Shown piece by piece: positions 7,744 to 15,728 of a stretch of 40,587 nucleotides of DNA. This stretch comes from Sphingopyxis sp. (GTDB lineage Bacteria; Pseudomonadota; Alphaproteobacteria; Sphingomonadales; Sphingomonadaceae): contig PNJO01000008.1 in assembly GCA_013821905.1 (NCBI GenBank), positions 1 through 40,587 on the forward strand. Direction: 5' to 3'. Made by a program: the position numbers and the translations under genes. A model generated the notes under the pieces. The model had not been told where the DNA came from. It saw only the letters and a list, made by a program, of their open reading frames with translations, and did not search any database. Within the stretch, counting starts at the first letter, position 1. Each line of letters opens with the position of its first letter.

Positions 7744-8796
7744 GTGACGTCCTTTTCCAAACATGCCGTCTATGCAACCTGCTCGGCGATCGCCCTGATC
7801 GCGCCAACCGCCAGCGCGCAGACCGCGACGATCGCGGCGGTACGCGAAACCGCACCGGTTGCCTCGCCGGGTGACGCCGCCGACGATCCCGCAGTCTGGC
7901 GCAACCCGGCCGACCCGGCGAAGAGCCTGATTGTCGGCACCGACAAGAGTTGGGGGCTCAATGTCTACGACCTGTCGGGTACGCTGCTCGCCTCGGCGCC
8001 CGCCGGCCTCGTCAACAATGTCGACCTGCGTGCCGATATCATGATCGGCGGCAAGTCCGCCATATTGGTTGCCGCCACCGACCGCAGCGAGGATCCTATG
8101 GGCAAGATCGCGCTCTACGCACTCGAAACCGGGCCGGTCGGGCTACGTCATCTTGCGCATGTAGAGGTCGAAGGCGACGGGATCGGCGACGTCTATGGCT
8201 TCTGCCTGTGGCGCCGCGCACCCAACGATGTGTTCGCCATTATCGCCTATAACAATGGCGACGTGCGCCAATATGCGCTGGATCTCGCGGGCCCGGTCCC
8301 GACAGCAAAAATGGTGCGCGACATCCGCCTCGCAAGCCAGACCGAGGGCTGTGTCGTCGATGACCGCACGGGCCAGCTTTATGTCGGCGAGGAAGAGCGC
8401 GGCATTTGGCGCATCGACGCTGATCCCGACAGCAAAGCGCCGCCCGCAATGTTCGCTGCGATCGACGGCGTCAACCTGATCGCTGACGTCGAGGGCGTGG
8501 CGATCATTCCGAAGGGCGATACGGGCGGATATCTGATCGCGTCGAGCCAGAACGACAATGCCTATGCCGTCTACGACCTCGAAAGCAGTCGCCTCGCCCG
8601 CCATTTTCGCATCACCGGATCGGGCGACGTCGATGCCGTGACCGACACCGACGGGCTGGAATTCGCCCCCGGGGCTTTCGACGCACCGTTCGACGAAGGG
8701 ATATTGATCGTCCAGGATGGCGACAACGCCCCCGCCAACCAGAACTTCAAGATGATTCCCGGCAGCCGCCTGCTGGATCTGATCGAATCCAGATGA
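7744..8796 (+). CDS. secreted beta-propeller phytase (3-phytase)
   Basis: 350 residues from the GTG at 7744, chosen because GCGGAG lies seven bases upstream and a signal peptide follows at once (cleavage near TASAQT). The body shows the hallmark beta-propeller phytase motifs in order: DAADDPAVW, NNVDLR, a YGFCLW stretch, TEGCVVDD, VGEEERGIW, DVEGVAII, DTDGLEF, IVQDGDN and NQNFKMI. The family uses calcium to hydrolyse phytate to lower inositol phosphates and free phosphate near neutral pH. Length is typical for the family. It is transcribed divergently from fecI with 176 bases between the starts. With PhoD and the STN receptor this makes a local set for obtaining phosphate from organic sources in the envelope or medium. 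Activity is well supported by the motifs; natural substrate is assumed from the family. Confidence 0.93.
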   Translation: MTSFSKHAVYATCSAIALIAPTASAQTATIAAVRETAPVASPGDAADDPAVWRNPADPAKSLIVGTDKSWGLNVYDLSGTLLASAPAGLVNNVDLRADIMIGGKSAILVAATDRSEDPMGKIALYALETGPVGLRHLAHVEVEGDGIGDVYGFCLWRRAPNDVFAIIAYNNGDVRQYALDLAGPVPTAKMVRDIRLASQTEGCVVDDRTGQLYVGEEERGIWRIDADPDSKAPPAMFAAIDGVNLIADVEGVAIIPKGDTGGYLIASSQNDNAYAVYDLESSRLARHFRITGSGDVDAVTDTDGLEFAPGAFDAPFDEGILIVQDGDNAPANQNFKMIPGSRLLDLIESR

Positions 8797-8799
8797 TCA

Positions 8800-9151
8800 G
8801 TAATTCTGGACATGGCCGGTTGGAGACCGATTGCTTCTGGGTGCGGAATGGGAATAGCGGACCTTCCCGAGGTGATGAACTTTGATGACCCGCCCAACCC
8901 GCGTCGTTGCGAGAGCGGGAGAACTCGCCCTCAAACCGGCCGGTAGTAACTGAGCAGCTGCGGCAGCTCGATTTTGGCAAGGTCCATGTTCCCCCGGCTG
9001 CGTAGGGAATGACATGCTCCGTGCTCAGGATATCTTCGCAACCGCAATAGATACAATGCCCAATTGGGTCGAACGACCTGGAAGGCAATGCTGGCAAATT
9101 CTGTCGACTCGCGGTCACTTCGCTCTCGCCCCGATCATATCTCGCGCCCAT
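8800..9151 (-). pseudogene. decayed HNH-endonuclease-like gene, N-terminal part only
   Basis: The minus-strand frame starting with ATG at 9151 contains CIYCG, then LSTEHVIPYAAGGTWTLP and a second C-x2-C pair, followed by TTGRFEG. This is the usual front end of a common HNH-type protein in which the Cys pairs hold zinc and EH-x-IP belongs to the active site. After about residue 85 the resemblance stops. The frame then runs through unrelated residues into the 3' end of the phytase gene, so the C-terminal half is missing or frameshifted. Intact members are roughly twice as long or more. It is most likely a relic left by recombination; activity is not expected. Confidence 0.5.
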
Positions 9152-9273
9152 CGGCTGGCCTCGACTTTTTGCGGATGGGCGACACTTCGGATGTTATGGT
9201 CAATTTCCGCCGCCAGCGCGGTGCTCGGCGTGCGACACTTGACCCGCGCGCGCGTACCAAAGAGCATCATCTT

Positions 9274-9309
9274 TTCTATTTTATAGAACATATCAGATAA
9301 TTTTATCTG
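9274..9309. promoter_or_regulatory. two adjacent AT-rich dyads upstream of the isochorismatase-like gene
   Basis: TTCTAT-TTT-ATAGAA (9274-9288) is followed five bases later by CAGATAA-TT-TTATCTG (9294-9309). Both are perfect inverted repeats in a short, strikingly AT-rich island within high-GC DNA, about 90 bases before the hydrolase start at 9396. They could be operators for a dimeric repressor or part of a promoter (GATAAT is present within the second dyad). No regulator gene is adjacent. Confidence 0.4.
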
Positions 9310-9395
9310 TCTGTTTCGCACAAACACTCCCGTCTAAACCGGCCTCACCCCGAACGGATCGGGAGCCCGGATTATCCAGAACAGGAGTGTCAGCC

Positions 9396-10055
9396 ATGTC
9401 GATCAAAGCCACCCCGACCCCCGCCAAGGCGGTGCTGGATCCCAGCAACCACGCGCTGGTTCTCATCGACTTCCAGTCGCAGATGGCCTTTGCCACCAAG
9501 TCGATCGCCCCCGAACTGCTGCGCAACAATGCGGCGCTCGTCTCCAACGGCGCGGCCGGCTTCCATGTCCCGACCATCCTGACCACCGTCGCCGAAAAGA
9601 GCTTCTCGGGCCCGATGTTCAGCGAAATCACCGACGCCTTCCCCGACCAGAAGCTGCTCGACCGCACCAGCATGAACACCTGGGAAGACGCCGCGGTGAT
9701 CGACGAGGTCAATCGTATCGGCAAGGACCGCATCGTCTTTGCGGGACTCTGGACCTCGGTCTGCATCGTCGGCCCCGTGCTCTCGGCGCTCGAACAGGGT
9801 TTCGAAGCCTATGTCATCACCGACGCGAGCGGCGATATTTCGGAAGAAGCGCACGAGCGCGCCGTCGAACGCATGGTGCAGGCCGGTGCGAAGCCGATCA
9901 CGTCGCTGCAATATCTGCTCGAATTGCAGCGCGACTGGGCGCGCGACGAAACCTATGATCTGACCACCGGCATCGCCCGTAAATGGGGCGGCGCCTATGG
10001 TCTCGGCATCACCTATGCCAAGACGATGTTCGGCGCCTCGGAGGGCGGCCATTAA
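9396..10055 (+). CDS. isochorismatase-family hydrolase (YcaC-like)
   Basis: 219 residues from the ATG at 9396; ACAGGAG (9381-9387) is eight bases upstream, which rules out the GTG at 9387. The protein has the single alpha/beta domain of cysteine hydrolases. Asp25 lies in LVLIDFQSQ and the nucleophile Cys123 in LWTSVCIVG, followed by the VITDASGD strand. The third catalytic residue, usually Lys, is not obvious; Arg90 in LLDRTSMNTWED occupies the corresponding stretch. The region from TSMNTWED to TDASG resembles YcaC-type hydrolases of unknown substrate. A strong intrinsic terminator follows at 10065-10097, so the gene is probably transcribed alone. The two AT-rich dyads upstream are candidates for its control. 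Confidence 0.85.
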   Translation: MSIKATPTPAKAVLDPSNHALVLIDFQSQMAFATKSIAPELLRNNAALVSNGAAGFHVPTILTTVAEKSFSGPMFSEITDAFPDQKLLDRTSMNTWEDAAVIDEVNRIGKDRIVFAGLWTSVCIVGPVLSALEQGFEAYVITDASGDISEEAHERAVERMVQAGAKPITSLQYLLELQRDWARDETYDLTTGIARKWGGAYGLGITYAKTMFGASEGGH

Positions 10056-10064
10056 TCTCCCCCG

Positions 10065-10097
10065 GGCCGGGCGTCCTCGCGCCCGGCCTTCCCTTTT
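10065..10097 (+). terminator. Rho-independent terminator of the isochorismatase-like gene
   Basis: GGCCGGGCG (10065-10073) pairs perfectly with CGCCCGGCC (10080-10088) around a six-base loop. The stem is followed by TTCCCTTTT. It lies ten bases after the stop codon and separates this gene from the next operon. Confidence 0.75.
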
Positions 10098-10193
10098 CCG
10101 CCACGGCCGGCCGCCGTCACCCGCAACCGGCGCGCGCGAACGCCGGCCCGTCCGTCTTTGCGGAGGACCGGGGCCAAGAAGGAGAATGGCGCG

Positions 10194-10442
10194 ATGAAAA
10201 TCTATCTCGTCTCGCTCGGTGCCGGACTGCTGGTCGGGCTTGTTTACAGCCTGCTCGGCGTCCGCTCTCCCGCCCCGCCGATCGTCGCGCTGATCGGGCT
10301 TGCCGGGATCCTGCTGGGCGAACAGATTGTGCCGCTGGCAAAACGCCTTGCCGACAGGCCCGAACTGGTTCGATATTTCCACGAAGATTGCGCCCCGCAG
10401 ATATTGGGGACGGCGCCCATGGAGAAGGATCGCGACGCATGA
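10194..10442 (+). CDS. XapX-domain small membrane protein
   Basis: 82 residues from the ATG at 10194, nine bases after AAGGAG (10179-10184). Two hydrophobic segments are visible: IYLVSLGAGLLVGLVYSLLG (about 3-22) and the PPIVALIGLAGILLGEQIVP stretch (about 26-45). The GLLVGLVYSLLGVRSPAPP pattern is that of the XapX (DUF1427) family, whose role is unknown. The stop codon overlaps the start of the amidohydrolase by four bases (ATGA), so the two are translationally coupled. It is the first gene of a five-gene operon. Family assignment is good; function cannot be given. Confidence 0.8.
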   Translation: MKIYLVSLGAGLLVGLVYSLLGVRSPAPPIVALIGLAGILLGEQIVPLAKRLADRPELVRYFHEDCAPQILGTAPMEKDRDA

Positions 10443-12370
10443 ACCCGCTGACCCGCCGGCAGGCGCTTGCCGGCGCCGCCACCACCGCCCTCGTCACCGC
10501 AACGGAGAGTTTCGCGATGCCGCCCAAGGACCTGATCATCACCAATGCCAAGGTGACCACGCTCGACAAGGCCAACCCGGTCGCCGAGGCGGTCGCGATA
10601 CGGAACGGCAAGTTTCTCGCCGTCGGCAGCGAGCAGGCCGTTCGCGCCGCCGCTGGTCCCGATGCCGAGGTGATCGACGCGAAGGGCCGCCGCCTGATCC
10701 CCGGGCTGATCGACAGCCACATCCACGTCATCCGCGGCGGGCTCAACTATAATATGGAGCTGCGCTGGGACGGCGTGCCGAGCCTCGCCGACGCGATGGC
10801 GATGCTGAAGAAACAGGCGCACAACACGCCGCCGCCACAATGGGTCCGCGTCGTCGGCGGCTTTACCGAGCACCAGTTCGCCGAAAAGCGCCTGCCGACG
10901 CTCGACGAGATCAACGCCGCCGCGCCCGACACGCCGGTGTTCATCCTCCACCTATACGACCGCGCGCTGCTCAACGCCGCTGCGTTGCGGGCGGTGGGCT
11001 ACACGAAGGACACGCCCAACCCGCCGGGCGGCGAGATCGTCCGCGACGCCGCGGGCAATCCGACCGGACTGCTCCTCGCCCAGCCCAACGCGACGATCCT
11101 TTATGCGACGCTCGCCAAGGGCCCGAAGCTGCCCGAGGACTATCAGGTCAATTCGACCAGGCATTTCATGCGCGAACTCAATTCGCTCGGCGTCACCAGC
11201 GTGATCGACGCGGGCGGCGGTTTCCAGAATTATCCCGACGATTACCGGATCATCGAGAAGCTCCACAAAGACGGCGAGATGACGCTGCGCATCGCCTACA
11301 ACCTCTTCACCCAGAAACCGAAGGAGGAGCTCAAGGATTTCGCGACCTGGTCGACGCAGGTGAAGCCCGGCGACGGCGACGACACCTATCGCCATAATGG
11401 CGCGGGCGAGATGCTCGTCTATTCGGCCGCCGATTTCGAGGATTTCCGCGTCGAACGCCCCGACATGCCGGCCAATATGGAAAGCGACCTCGAGCCGGTC
11501 GTCCGCCTGCTCGCCGAGCGTAAATGGCCGTGGCGCCTGCACGCCACCTACGACCAGACGATCGGCCGTGCGCTCGACGTGTTCGAAAAAGTGAACAAGG
11601 ATATCCCGCTGTCGGGCCTCAACTGGTTCTTCGACCACGCCGAGACGATCAGCGAGCGCAATATCGACCGCATCGCGGCATTGGGCGGCGGCATTGCGGT
11701 GCAGCACCGGATGATGTTCCAGGGCGAATATTTCGTCGAACGCTACGGCGCCAAGGCGGCCGAGACGACCCCGCCGATCAGGCGGATGATGGAGGCCGGA
11801 ATCCCCGTCGGCGCGGGGACCGACGCGACGCGCGTCGCGAGCTACAACCCCTGGGTGTCGCTGTCGTGGCTCGTCACCGGCACGACGCTCGGCGGCACGA
11901 CGCTCTATCCCGTCCGCAACCGCCTCGACCGCGAAACCGCGCTGCGCCTCTGGACCGAGAAGAATACATGGTTCTCGAACGAGGTCGGCAAGAAGGGTCA
12001 GATCAAGGCGGGGCAACTCGCCGACCTCGCGCTGCTGTCGGACGATTATTTCGGCGTCGCCGAAAGCGACATCGTCCACCTGCGTTCGGTGCTGACCATC
12101 CTCGGCGGCAAGGTCGTGCATGGCGAGGGCGACTATGACCCGATCGCCCCCGCATTGCCGAAGCCGATGCCCGACTGGTCGCCGGTCGCGACTTTCGGCG
12201 GCCATTATCGTCGCCCCGAGGGCGCGCAGAAGATGGCGGCGGCGTGCGGCTGCGCCTCGTCCTGCGCGGTGCATGGCCACGATCATGTCGCGGCGCTCGG
12301 CGCCAATGTCCCCGCCGCCGACGTCCAGAGCTTCTGGGGCGCCTTCGGCTGCGGCTGCTGGGCGGTCTGA
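10439..12370 (+). CDS. Tat-exported amidohydrolase (YtcJ-like, Amidohydro_3) with Cys/His-rich tail
   Basis: 643 residues from the ATG at 10439, which overlaps the xapX stop by four bases. The N-terminus has a Tat-like signal (TRRQAL at 5-10, then AGAATTALVT), so the enzyme is probably periplasmic. The fold begins with DLIITNAKVTTLD and the metal motif IDSHIHVIRGG; FFDHAETI and GAGTDATRV carry later expected ligand residues. Members hydrolyse amide or other C-N bonds, but YtcJ-like proteins are mostly uncharacterised. The last 45 residues form an unusual tail with CGCASSC, HGHDH and a final GCGCW, which could bind a second metal. The tail follows a normal C-terminus and is not needed for the barrel. 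Downstream genes encode DoxX, an MFS exporter and a porin, which suggests handling of a small compound crossing both membranes. Substrate unknown. Confidence 0.87.
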   Translation: MNPLTRRQALAGAATTALVTATESFAMPPKDLIITNAKVTTLDKANPVAEAVAIRNGKFLAVGSEQAVRAAAGPDAEVIDAKGRRLIPGLIDSHIHVIRGGLNYNMELRWDGVPSLADAMAMLKKQAHNTPPPQWVRVVGGFTEHQFAEKRLPTLDEINAAAPDTPVFILHLYDRALLNAAALRAVGYTKDTPNPPGGEIVRDAAGNPTGLLLAQPNATILYATLAKGPKLPEDYQVNSTRHFMRELNSLGVTSVIDAGGGFQNYPDDYRIIEKLHKDGEMTLRIAYNLFTQKPKEELKDFATWSTQVKPGDGDDTYRHNGAGEMLVYSAADFEDFRVERPDMPANMESDLEPVVRLLAERKWPWRLHATYDQTIGRALDVFEKVNKDIPLSGLNWFFDHAETISERNIDRIAALGGGIAVQHRMMFQGEYFVERYGAKAAETTPPIRRMMEAGIPVGAGTDATRVASYNPWVSLSWLVTGTTLGGTTLYPVRNRLDRETALRLWTEKNTWFSNEVGKKGQIKAGQLADLALLSDDYFGVAESDIVHLRSVLTILGGKVVHGEGDYDPIAPALPKPMPDWSPVATFGGHYRRPEGAQKMAAACGCASSCAVHGHDHVAALGANVPAADVQSFWGAFGCGCWAV

Positions 12371-12373
12371 GCG

Positions 12374-12790
12374 ATGAGAACGCCCGCCCCCGCCTTCGTG
12401 GCCCGCCTGCTCGGCGACAATCGTTTCGCGGTCCTCGCCGCGACCCTGCTCACCCTGCCCTATTGGACGAGCGGCATCGCCAAGCTGTTCGACCTTGGCG
12501 GGGCGCTCGGCGAAGCCCGGCATTTCGGGCTGGAGCCTGCCGCGCTCACCGTCGCGGCGACGATCCTCGTCCAGATCGGCGGGTCGCTGGCGATCATCCT
12601 CGGACGGCGCGCGTGGCTCGGCGCGGGCGCGCTCGGCGTCTTCACAGCCGTCGCGACGCTGATCGCGCACCCCTTCTGGCAGGTCGCCGATCCGATGGCG
12701 CGCTTTCACGAGCGCAACACCTTCCTCGAACATGTCGGGCTGATCGGCGGGCTGATGCTCGCCGCGATCCTGCGCGAGCGCAGGGCGTGA
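12374..12790 (+). CDS. DoxX-family membrane protein
   Basis: 138 residues with about four membrane segments: around LLTLPYWTSGIAKLFDLGGA, the TVAATILVQIGGSLAIIL stretch, LGAGALGVFTAVATLIA, and a final GLIGGLMLAAIL. The W-x-SG-x-AK-x-FD motif near the first helix and the EH near the last are typical of DoxX/YphA proteins. Their general role is unclear, with links to redox or quinone handling in some members. The start lies three bases after the amidohydrolase stop, and its stop overlaps the next gene's GTG start by four bases (GTGA at 12787-12790), so it belongs to the same operon. Confidence 0.82.
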   Translation: MRTPAPAFVARLLGDNRFAVLAATLLTLPYWTSGIAKLFDLGGALGEARHFGLEPAALTVAATILVQIGGSLAIILGRRAWLGAGALGVFTAVATLIAHPFWQVADPMARFHERNTFLEHVGLIGGLMLAAILRERRA

Positions 12791-14370
12791 CCGCCACCAC
12801 CCCTGCAGCCGAACGCCCGCTCGCCAGCCCGATGTTCCGCGCGCTGTGGATCGCCACCATCGTCTCCAACGTCGGCACCTGGATGCACGATGTCGGCGCG
12901 GGCTGGCTGATGACCTCGCTGTCGCCCGATCCGCTGATGGTGGCGCTGGTGCAGGCCGCGACGACCTTTCCGATGTTTGCGCTCGCGCTCCCCGCCGGGG
13001 CGCTCGCCGACATCGTCGACCGCCGCCGCCTGCTGATCGGCGCGCAGCTGTTCGGGCTCGCCGGTGCGGCCGGGCTCGCCGCGATCACGCTGGCGGGCTT
13101 CACCACCGCCTGGGTGCTGCTGGCCTTCACCGCGCTGATCGCGGTCGGCGCCGCTTTCTCCGCGCCCGCCTTTCAGGCGATCGTTCCCGAACTGGTGCCG
13201 CCGAAAGCGCTGCAACAGGCGGTCGCGCTCAACTCGCTCGGCGTCAACATCGCGCGGGCGATCGGCCCCGCATTGGGCGGCGTCATCATCGCCGCTTCGG
13301 GACCCGCCGCCGTCTTCGCGGTGAACGCGCTGTCGGTCGTCGGCGTCATCATCGTGCTGTTCCGCTGGCGCCGCGCGGCCCCCGACCGCCACCTCCCCGC
13401 CGAGCATATGGTCGGCGCGATGCGCGCGGGGCTGCGCTATGCGATGCGCGCGCCCGAACTGCAGGTCGTGCTGATCCGTTCGGTCGGCTTCTTCGTCTTT
13501 GCCAGCGGCCTGTGGGCGCTGCTGCCGATCATCGCGCGCGGCGACCTCGGGCTTGGCCCGGCGGGCTATGGCGGGCTGCTGACCTTCATGGGGCTCGGCG
13601 CGATCGGCGGCGCCATACTGATGCCGAAACTGCGCGGACGGATGGGCGCCAATGCGATCACGCTGGCCGCCTCGATCCTGCTCGCCGCGGCGATGGCCGC
13701 GCTGTCGCTGGCGGGCAGCTTCTGGACGGCATCGGCGGCGCTGTTCGTCGCGGGTCTCGCGTGGATCGCGATGATGGCCTCGCTCAACGGCGGCGCGCAG
13801 GCGACCTCGCCCGGCTGGGTCAAGGCGCGCGCGCTCGCCATCTATCTGCTCGTCTTTCAGGGGTCGATGGCCGGCGGATCGACCTTGTGGGGGTCGGTCG
13901 CCTCGCGCATCGGCGTACCCTCGACCCTGCTCGTCGCGGCGGCGCTCCTCGCGCTCGCCGGGCTGGCGCTCGCCTGGCGCTTCCCGCTCGACAAGGCGAG
14001 CACGCTCGACCTCGCGCCCTCGGCGCATTGGCCGGCCCCGATCGTCGATGGCGATATCGAGCATGACAGCGGTCCGGTGCTGGTGACGGTCGAATATCGC
14101 ATCGACCCGGCGCAGGTGCCCGCCTTCTTCGCCGAAATGCAGAAGATGCGCCGCATCCGCCGCCGCGACGGCGCGATCCACTGGGGCATTTACGAGGATA
14201 CCGCCGTCCCCGGCACGGTGATCGAAAGCTTCACCGTCGAAAGCTGGCTCGAACATCTGCGCCAGCACGACCGCGTGACCAACGCCGACCGGGTGCAGCA
14301 GGAGGCGCTGCGCGCTTTCCAGGCCGGCGACGCAGCTCCGGTTGTGCGCCACTTCGTCACGCGCCGCTGA
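12787..14370 (+). CDS. MFS transporter (MFS_3/EntS type) with C-terminal monooxygenase-like domain
   Basis: 527 residues from the GTG at 12787, set by the GTGA overlap with the DoxX gene and by the normal family N-terminus that follows (FRALWIATIVSNVGTWM). About 12 membrane segments fill residues 15-415; the DRRRLLIG loop after the second pair is the conserved MFS motif A region. Residues about 425-527 form a soluble domain (VLVTVEYRIDP...FFAEM, then ESFTVESWLEHLRQHDR) resembling an antibiotic-biosynthesis-monooxygenase fold. This arrangement occurs in the PF05977-type exporters and is therefore not a chance fusion. The protein probably exports a small organic molecule. Its stop shares one base with the start of the porin gene (TGATG). 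Confidence 0.88.
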   Translation: MTATTPAAERPLASPMFRALWIATIVSNVGTWMHDVGAGWLMTSLSPDPLMVALVQAATTFPMFALALPAGALADIVDRRRLLIGAQLFGLAGAAGLAAITLAGFTTAWVLLAFTALIAVGAAFSAPAFQAIVPELVPPKALQQAVALNSLGVNIARAIGPALGGVIIAASGPAAVFAVNALSVVGVIIVLFRWRRAAPDRHLPAEHMVGAMRAGLRYAMRAPELQVVLIRSVGFFVFASGLWALLPIIARGDLGLGPAGYGGLLTFMGLGAIGGAILMPKLRGRMGANAITLAASILLAAAMAALSLAGSFWTASAALFVAGLAWIAMMASLNGGAQATSPGWVKARALAIYLLVFQGSMAGGSTLWGSVASRIGVPSTLLVAAALLALAGLALAWRFPLDKASTLDLAPSAHWPAPIVDGDIEHDSGPVLVTVEYRIDPAQVPAFFAEMQKMRRIRRRDGAIHWGIYEDTAVPGTVIESFTVESWLEHLRQHDRVTNADRVQQEALRAFQAGDAAPVVRHFVTRR

Positions 14371-15728
14371 TGCGGGCGCTCGCCCTCCTCGCTGCGCTGC
14401 TCCCCGTCGCCGCGCCCGCGCAGGAGGCCGGGCAGACCAACCTTCGCTATGACGAGGACTGGTCCGTCTTGTCCGACGCCCCGCGCGAGGGCTGGCACGC
14501 GGCGAAATATCTTCCGCTCGCGACGGACGGCTCCGCCTATCTCACGCTCGGCGGCGAGGCGCGGGTCCGGTTCGAGGGGTTCGACGACAATCTGTGGGGC
14601 GACCCGCCCGCCCCCGACGACGGCTATCTCTGGCTGCGCGTTATGCCGCACGCCGACCTTCACGCCGGTCCGGCGCGTGTCTTCGTCCAGGGCATCGCGG
14701 GCTATGCGCGCGGGGTCGGCGCAGGCAAAGGCCCCGCGGATGAAACCGGGATCGACCTGCTGCAGGCCTTCGCCGATATCCGCATTCCGCTGGGCGGCAA
14801 TGCCGGTCTGACGCTGCGCGGTGGCCGCGAGCTCGTCGCGCTGGGGTCGGAACGGCTCGTCGGCATCCGCTATGGCCCGAACATTCCGCAGGCCTTCGAC
14901 GGCGTGCGCGCCATCGCCGACCATGGCCCCCTGCGCATCGACGCCTTTCACCTGCGTCCCGTCGCGGTCGGAGGCAGCGATTTCGACGACCGGACGTCGA
15001 GGACGCGGCGTCTGGACGGCGTCTATACGACCATTGCCGCTACGAAAAGCATCGGCGTCGACGCCTATTGGCTCGGCTATGAAAATGACGAGGCCCGCTT
15101 CGCCGGTCGCACCGGGCGCGAGGCGCGCGACACCCTCGGCCTGCGCTTCTTCGGAAAGCACGGCGACCTCGGCTGGAACTGGGAGGCGATGCTCCAGCGC
15201 GGCCGTTTCGACGGCGACCGCATCCGCGCCTGGTCGTTTGCTACCGAAACCGCATGGAGCTTCCCGGGGACGCCGCTCAAACCGCGCCTGCGCCTCCGCG
15301 CCAATATCGCGAGCGGTGACCGCGATCCCGGCGACGGCAGGCTCGGCACCTTCAACGCCCTCTTTCCCAAAGGCAAATATTTCGGCGAACTGTCGCCGAT
15401 CGGGCCGCGCAACGTCGTGAACCTCCACCCCAGCGTCGATTTCGATCTGGGCAAGGGCGTCACGGTCGAACTGGTCGCCGCGCGCTTCTGGCGCGAACGC
15501 CGCGGCGACGGCATCTACGACATTCCCGGCGGCCTCATCCGTCCCGCCGGCGGCAGCGACGCGCGGCACATCGGCGACCAGATCGAGATTTCGGCGGGCT
15601 GGCAGGCGAGCCCTCTCCTCTCCTTCACCGCTTCGCTCTCCGCCTTCCGCCCCGGCGCCTATATCCGCGACACGGGGCCCGCGCGCGCCATCCACATGGT
15701 CGGCGCCGAAGCGATGCTGAAGCTCTAG
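14370..15728 (+). CDS. alginate-export-type outer-membrane porin
   Basis: 452 residues. A signal peptide (MRALALLAALLPVAAPAQ) is followed by the start of an alginate-export (AlgE-like) domain: DEDWSVLSD, YLTLGGEARVRFEGF, DGYLWLRVMPHADLH, then a GRELVALGSERLVGIRYGPN block and alternating barrel strands to the C-terminus. Porins of this group occur widely in bacteria that make no alginate and probably form channels for small anionic compounds. The gene is the last of the xapX-amidohydrolase-doxX-MFS operon, sharing one base with the MFS gene. This gives the operon an outer-membrane channel to go with the periplasmic enzyme and inner-membrane exporter. Its 3' end overlaps the convergent LysR gene by four bases. 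Confidence 0.87.
   Translation: MRALALLAALLPVAAPAQEAGQTNLRYDEDWSVLSDAPREGWHAAKYLPLATDGSAYLTLGGEARVRFEGFDDNLWGDPPAPDDGYLWLRVMPHADLHAGPARVFVQGIAGYARGVGAGKGPADETGIDLLQAFADIRIPLGGNAGLTLRGGRELVALGSERLVGIRYGPNIPQAFDGVRAIADHGPLRIDAFHLRPVAVGGSDFDDRTSRTRRLDGVYTTIAATKSIGVDAYWLGYENDEARFAGRTGREARDTLGLRFFGKHGDLGWNWEAMLQRGRFDGDRIRAWSFATETAWSFPGTPLKPRLRLRANIASGDRDPGDGRLGTFNALFPKGKYFGELSPIGPRNVVNLHPSVDFDLGKGVTVELVAARFWRERRGDGIYDIPGGLIRPAGGSDARHIGDQIEISAGWQASPLLSFTASLSAFRPGAYIRDTGPARAIHMVGAEAMLKL

Noticed and set aside
9064-9300. Short plus-strand frames around 9014-9300
   Set aside because: They are antisense to the HNH relic, have no ribosome site and no family resemblance.
12787-14370. Novel fusion of MFS transporter and monooxygenase-like domain
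   Set aside because: This two-part layout is usual for the PF05977-type exporters, so it is not a new fusion.
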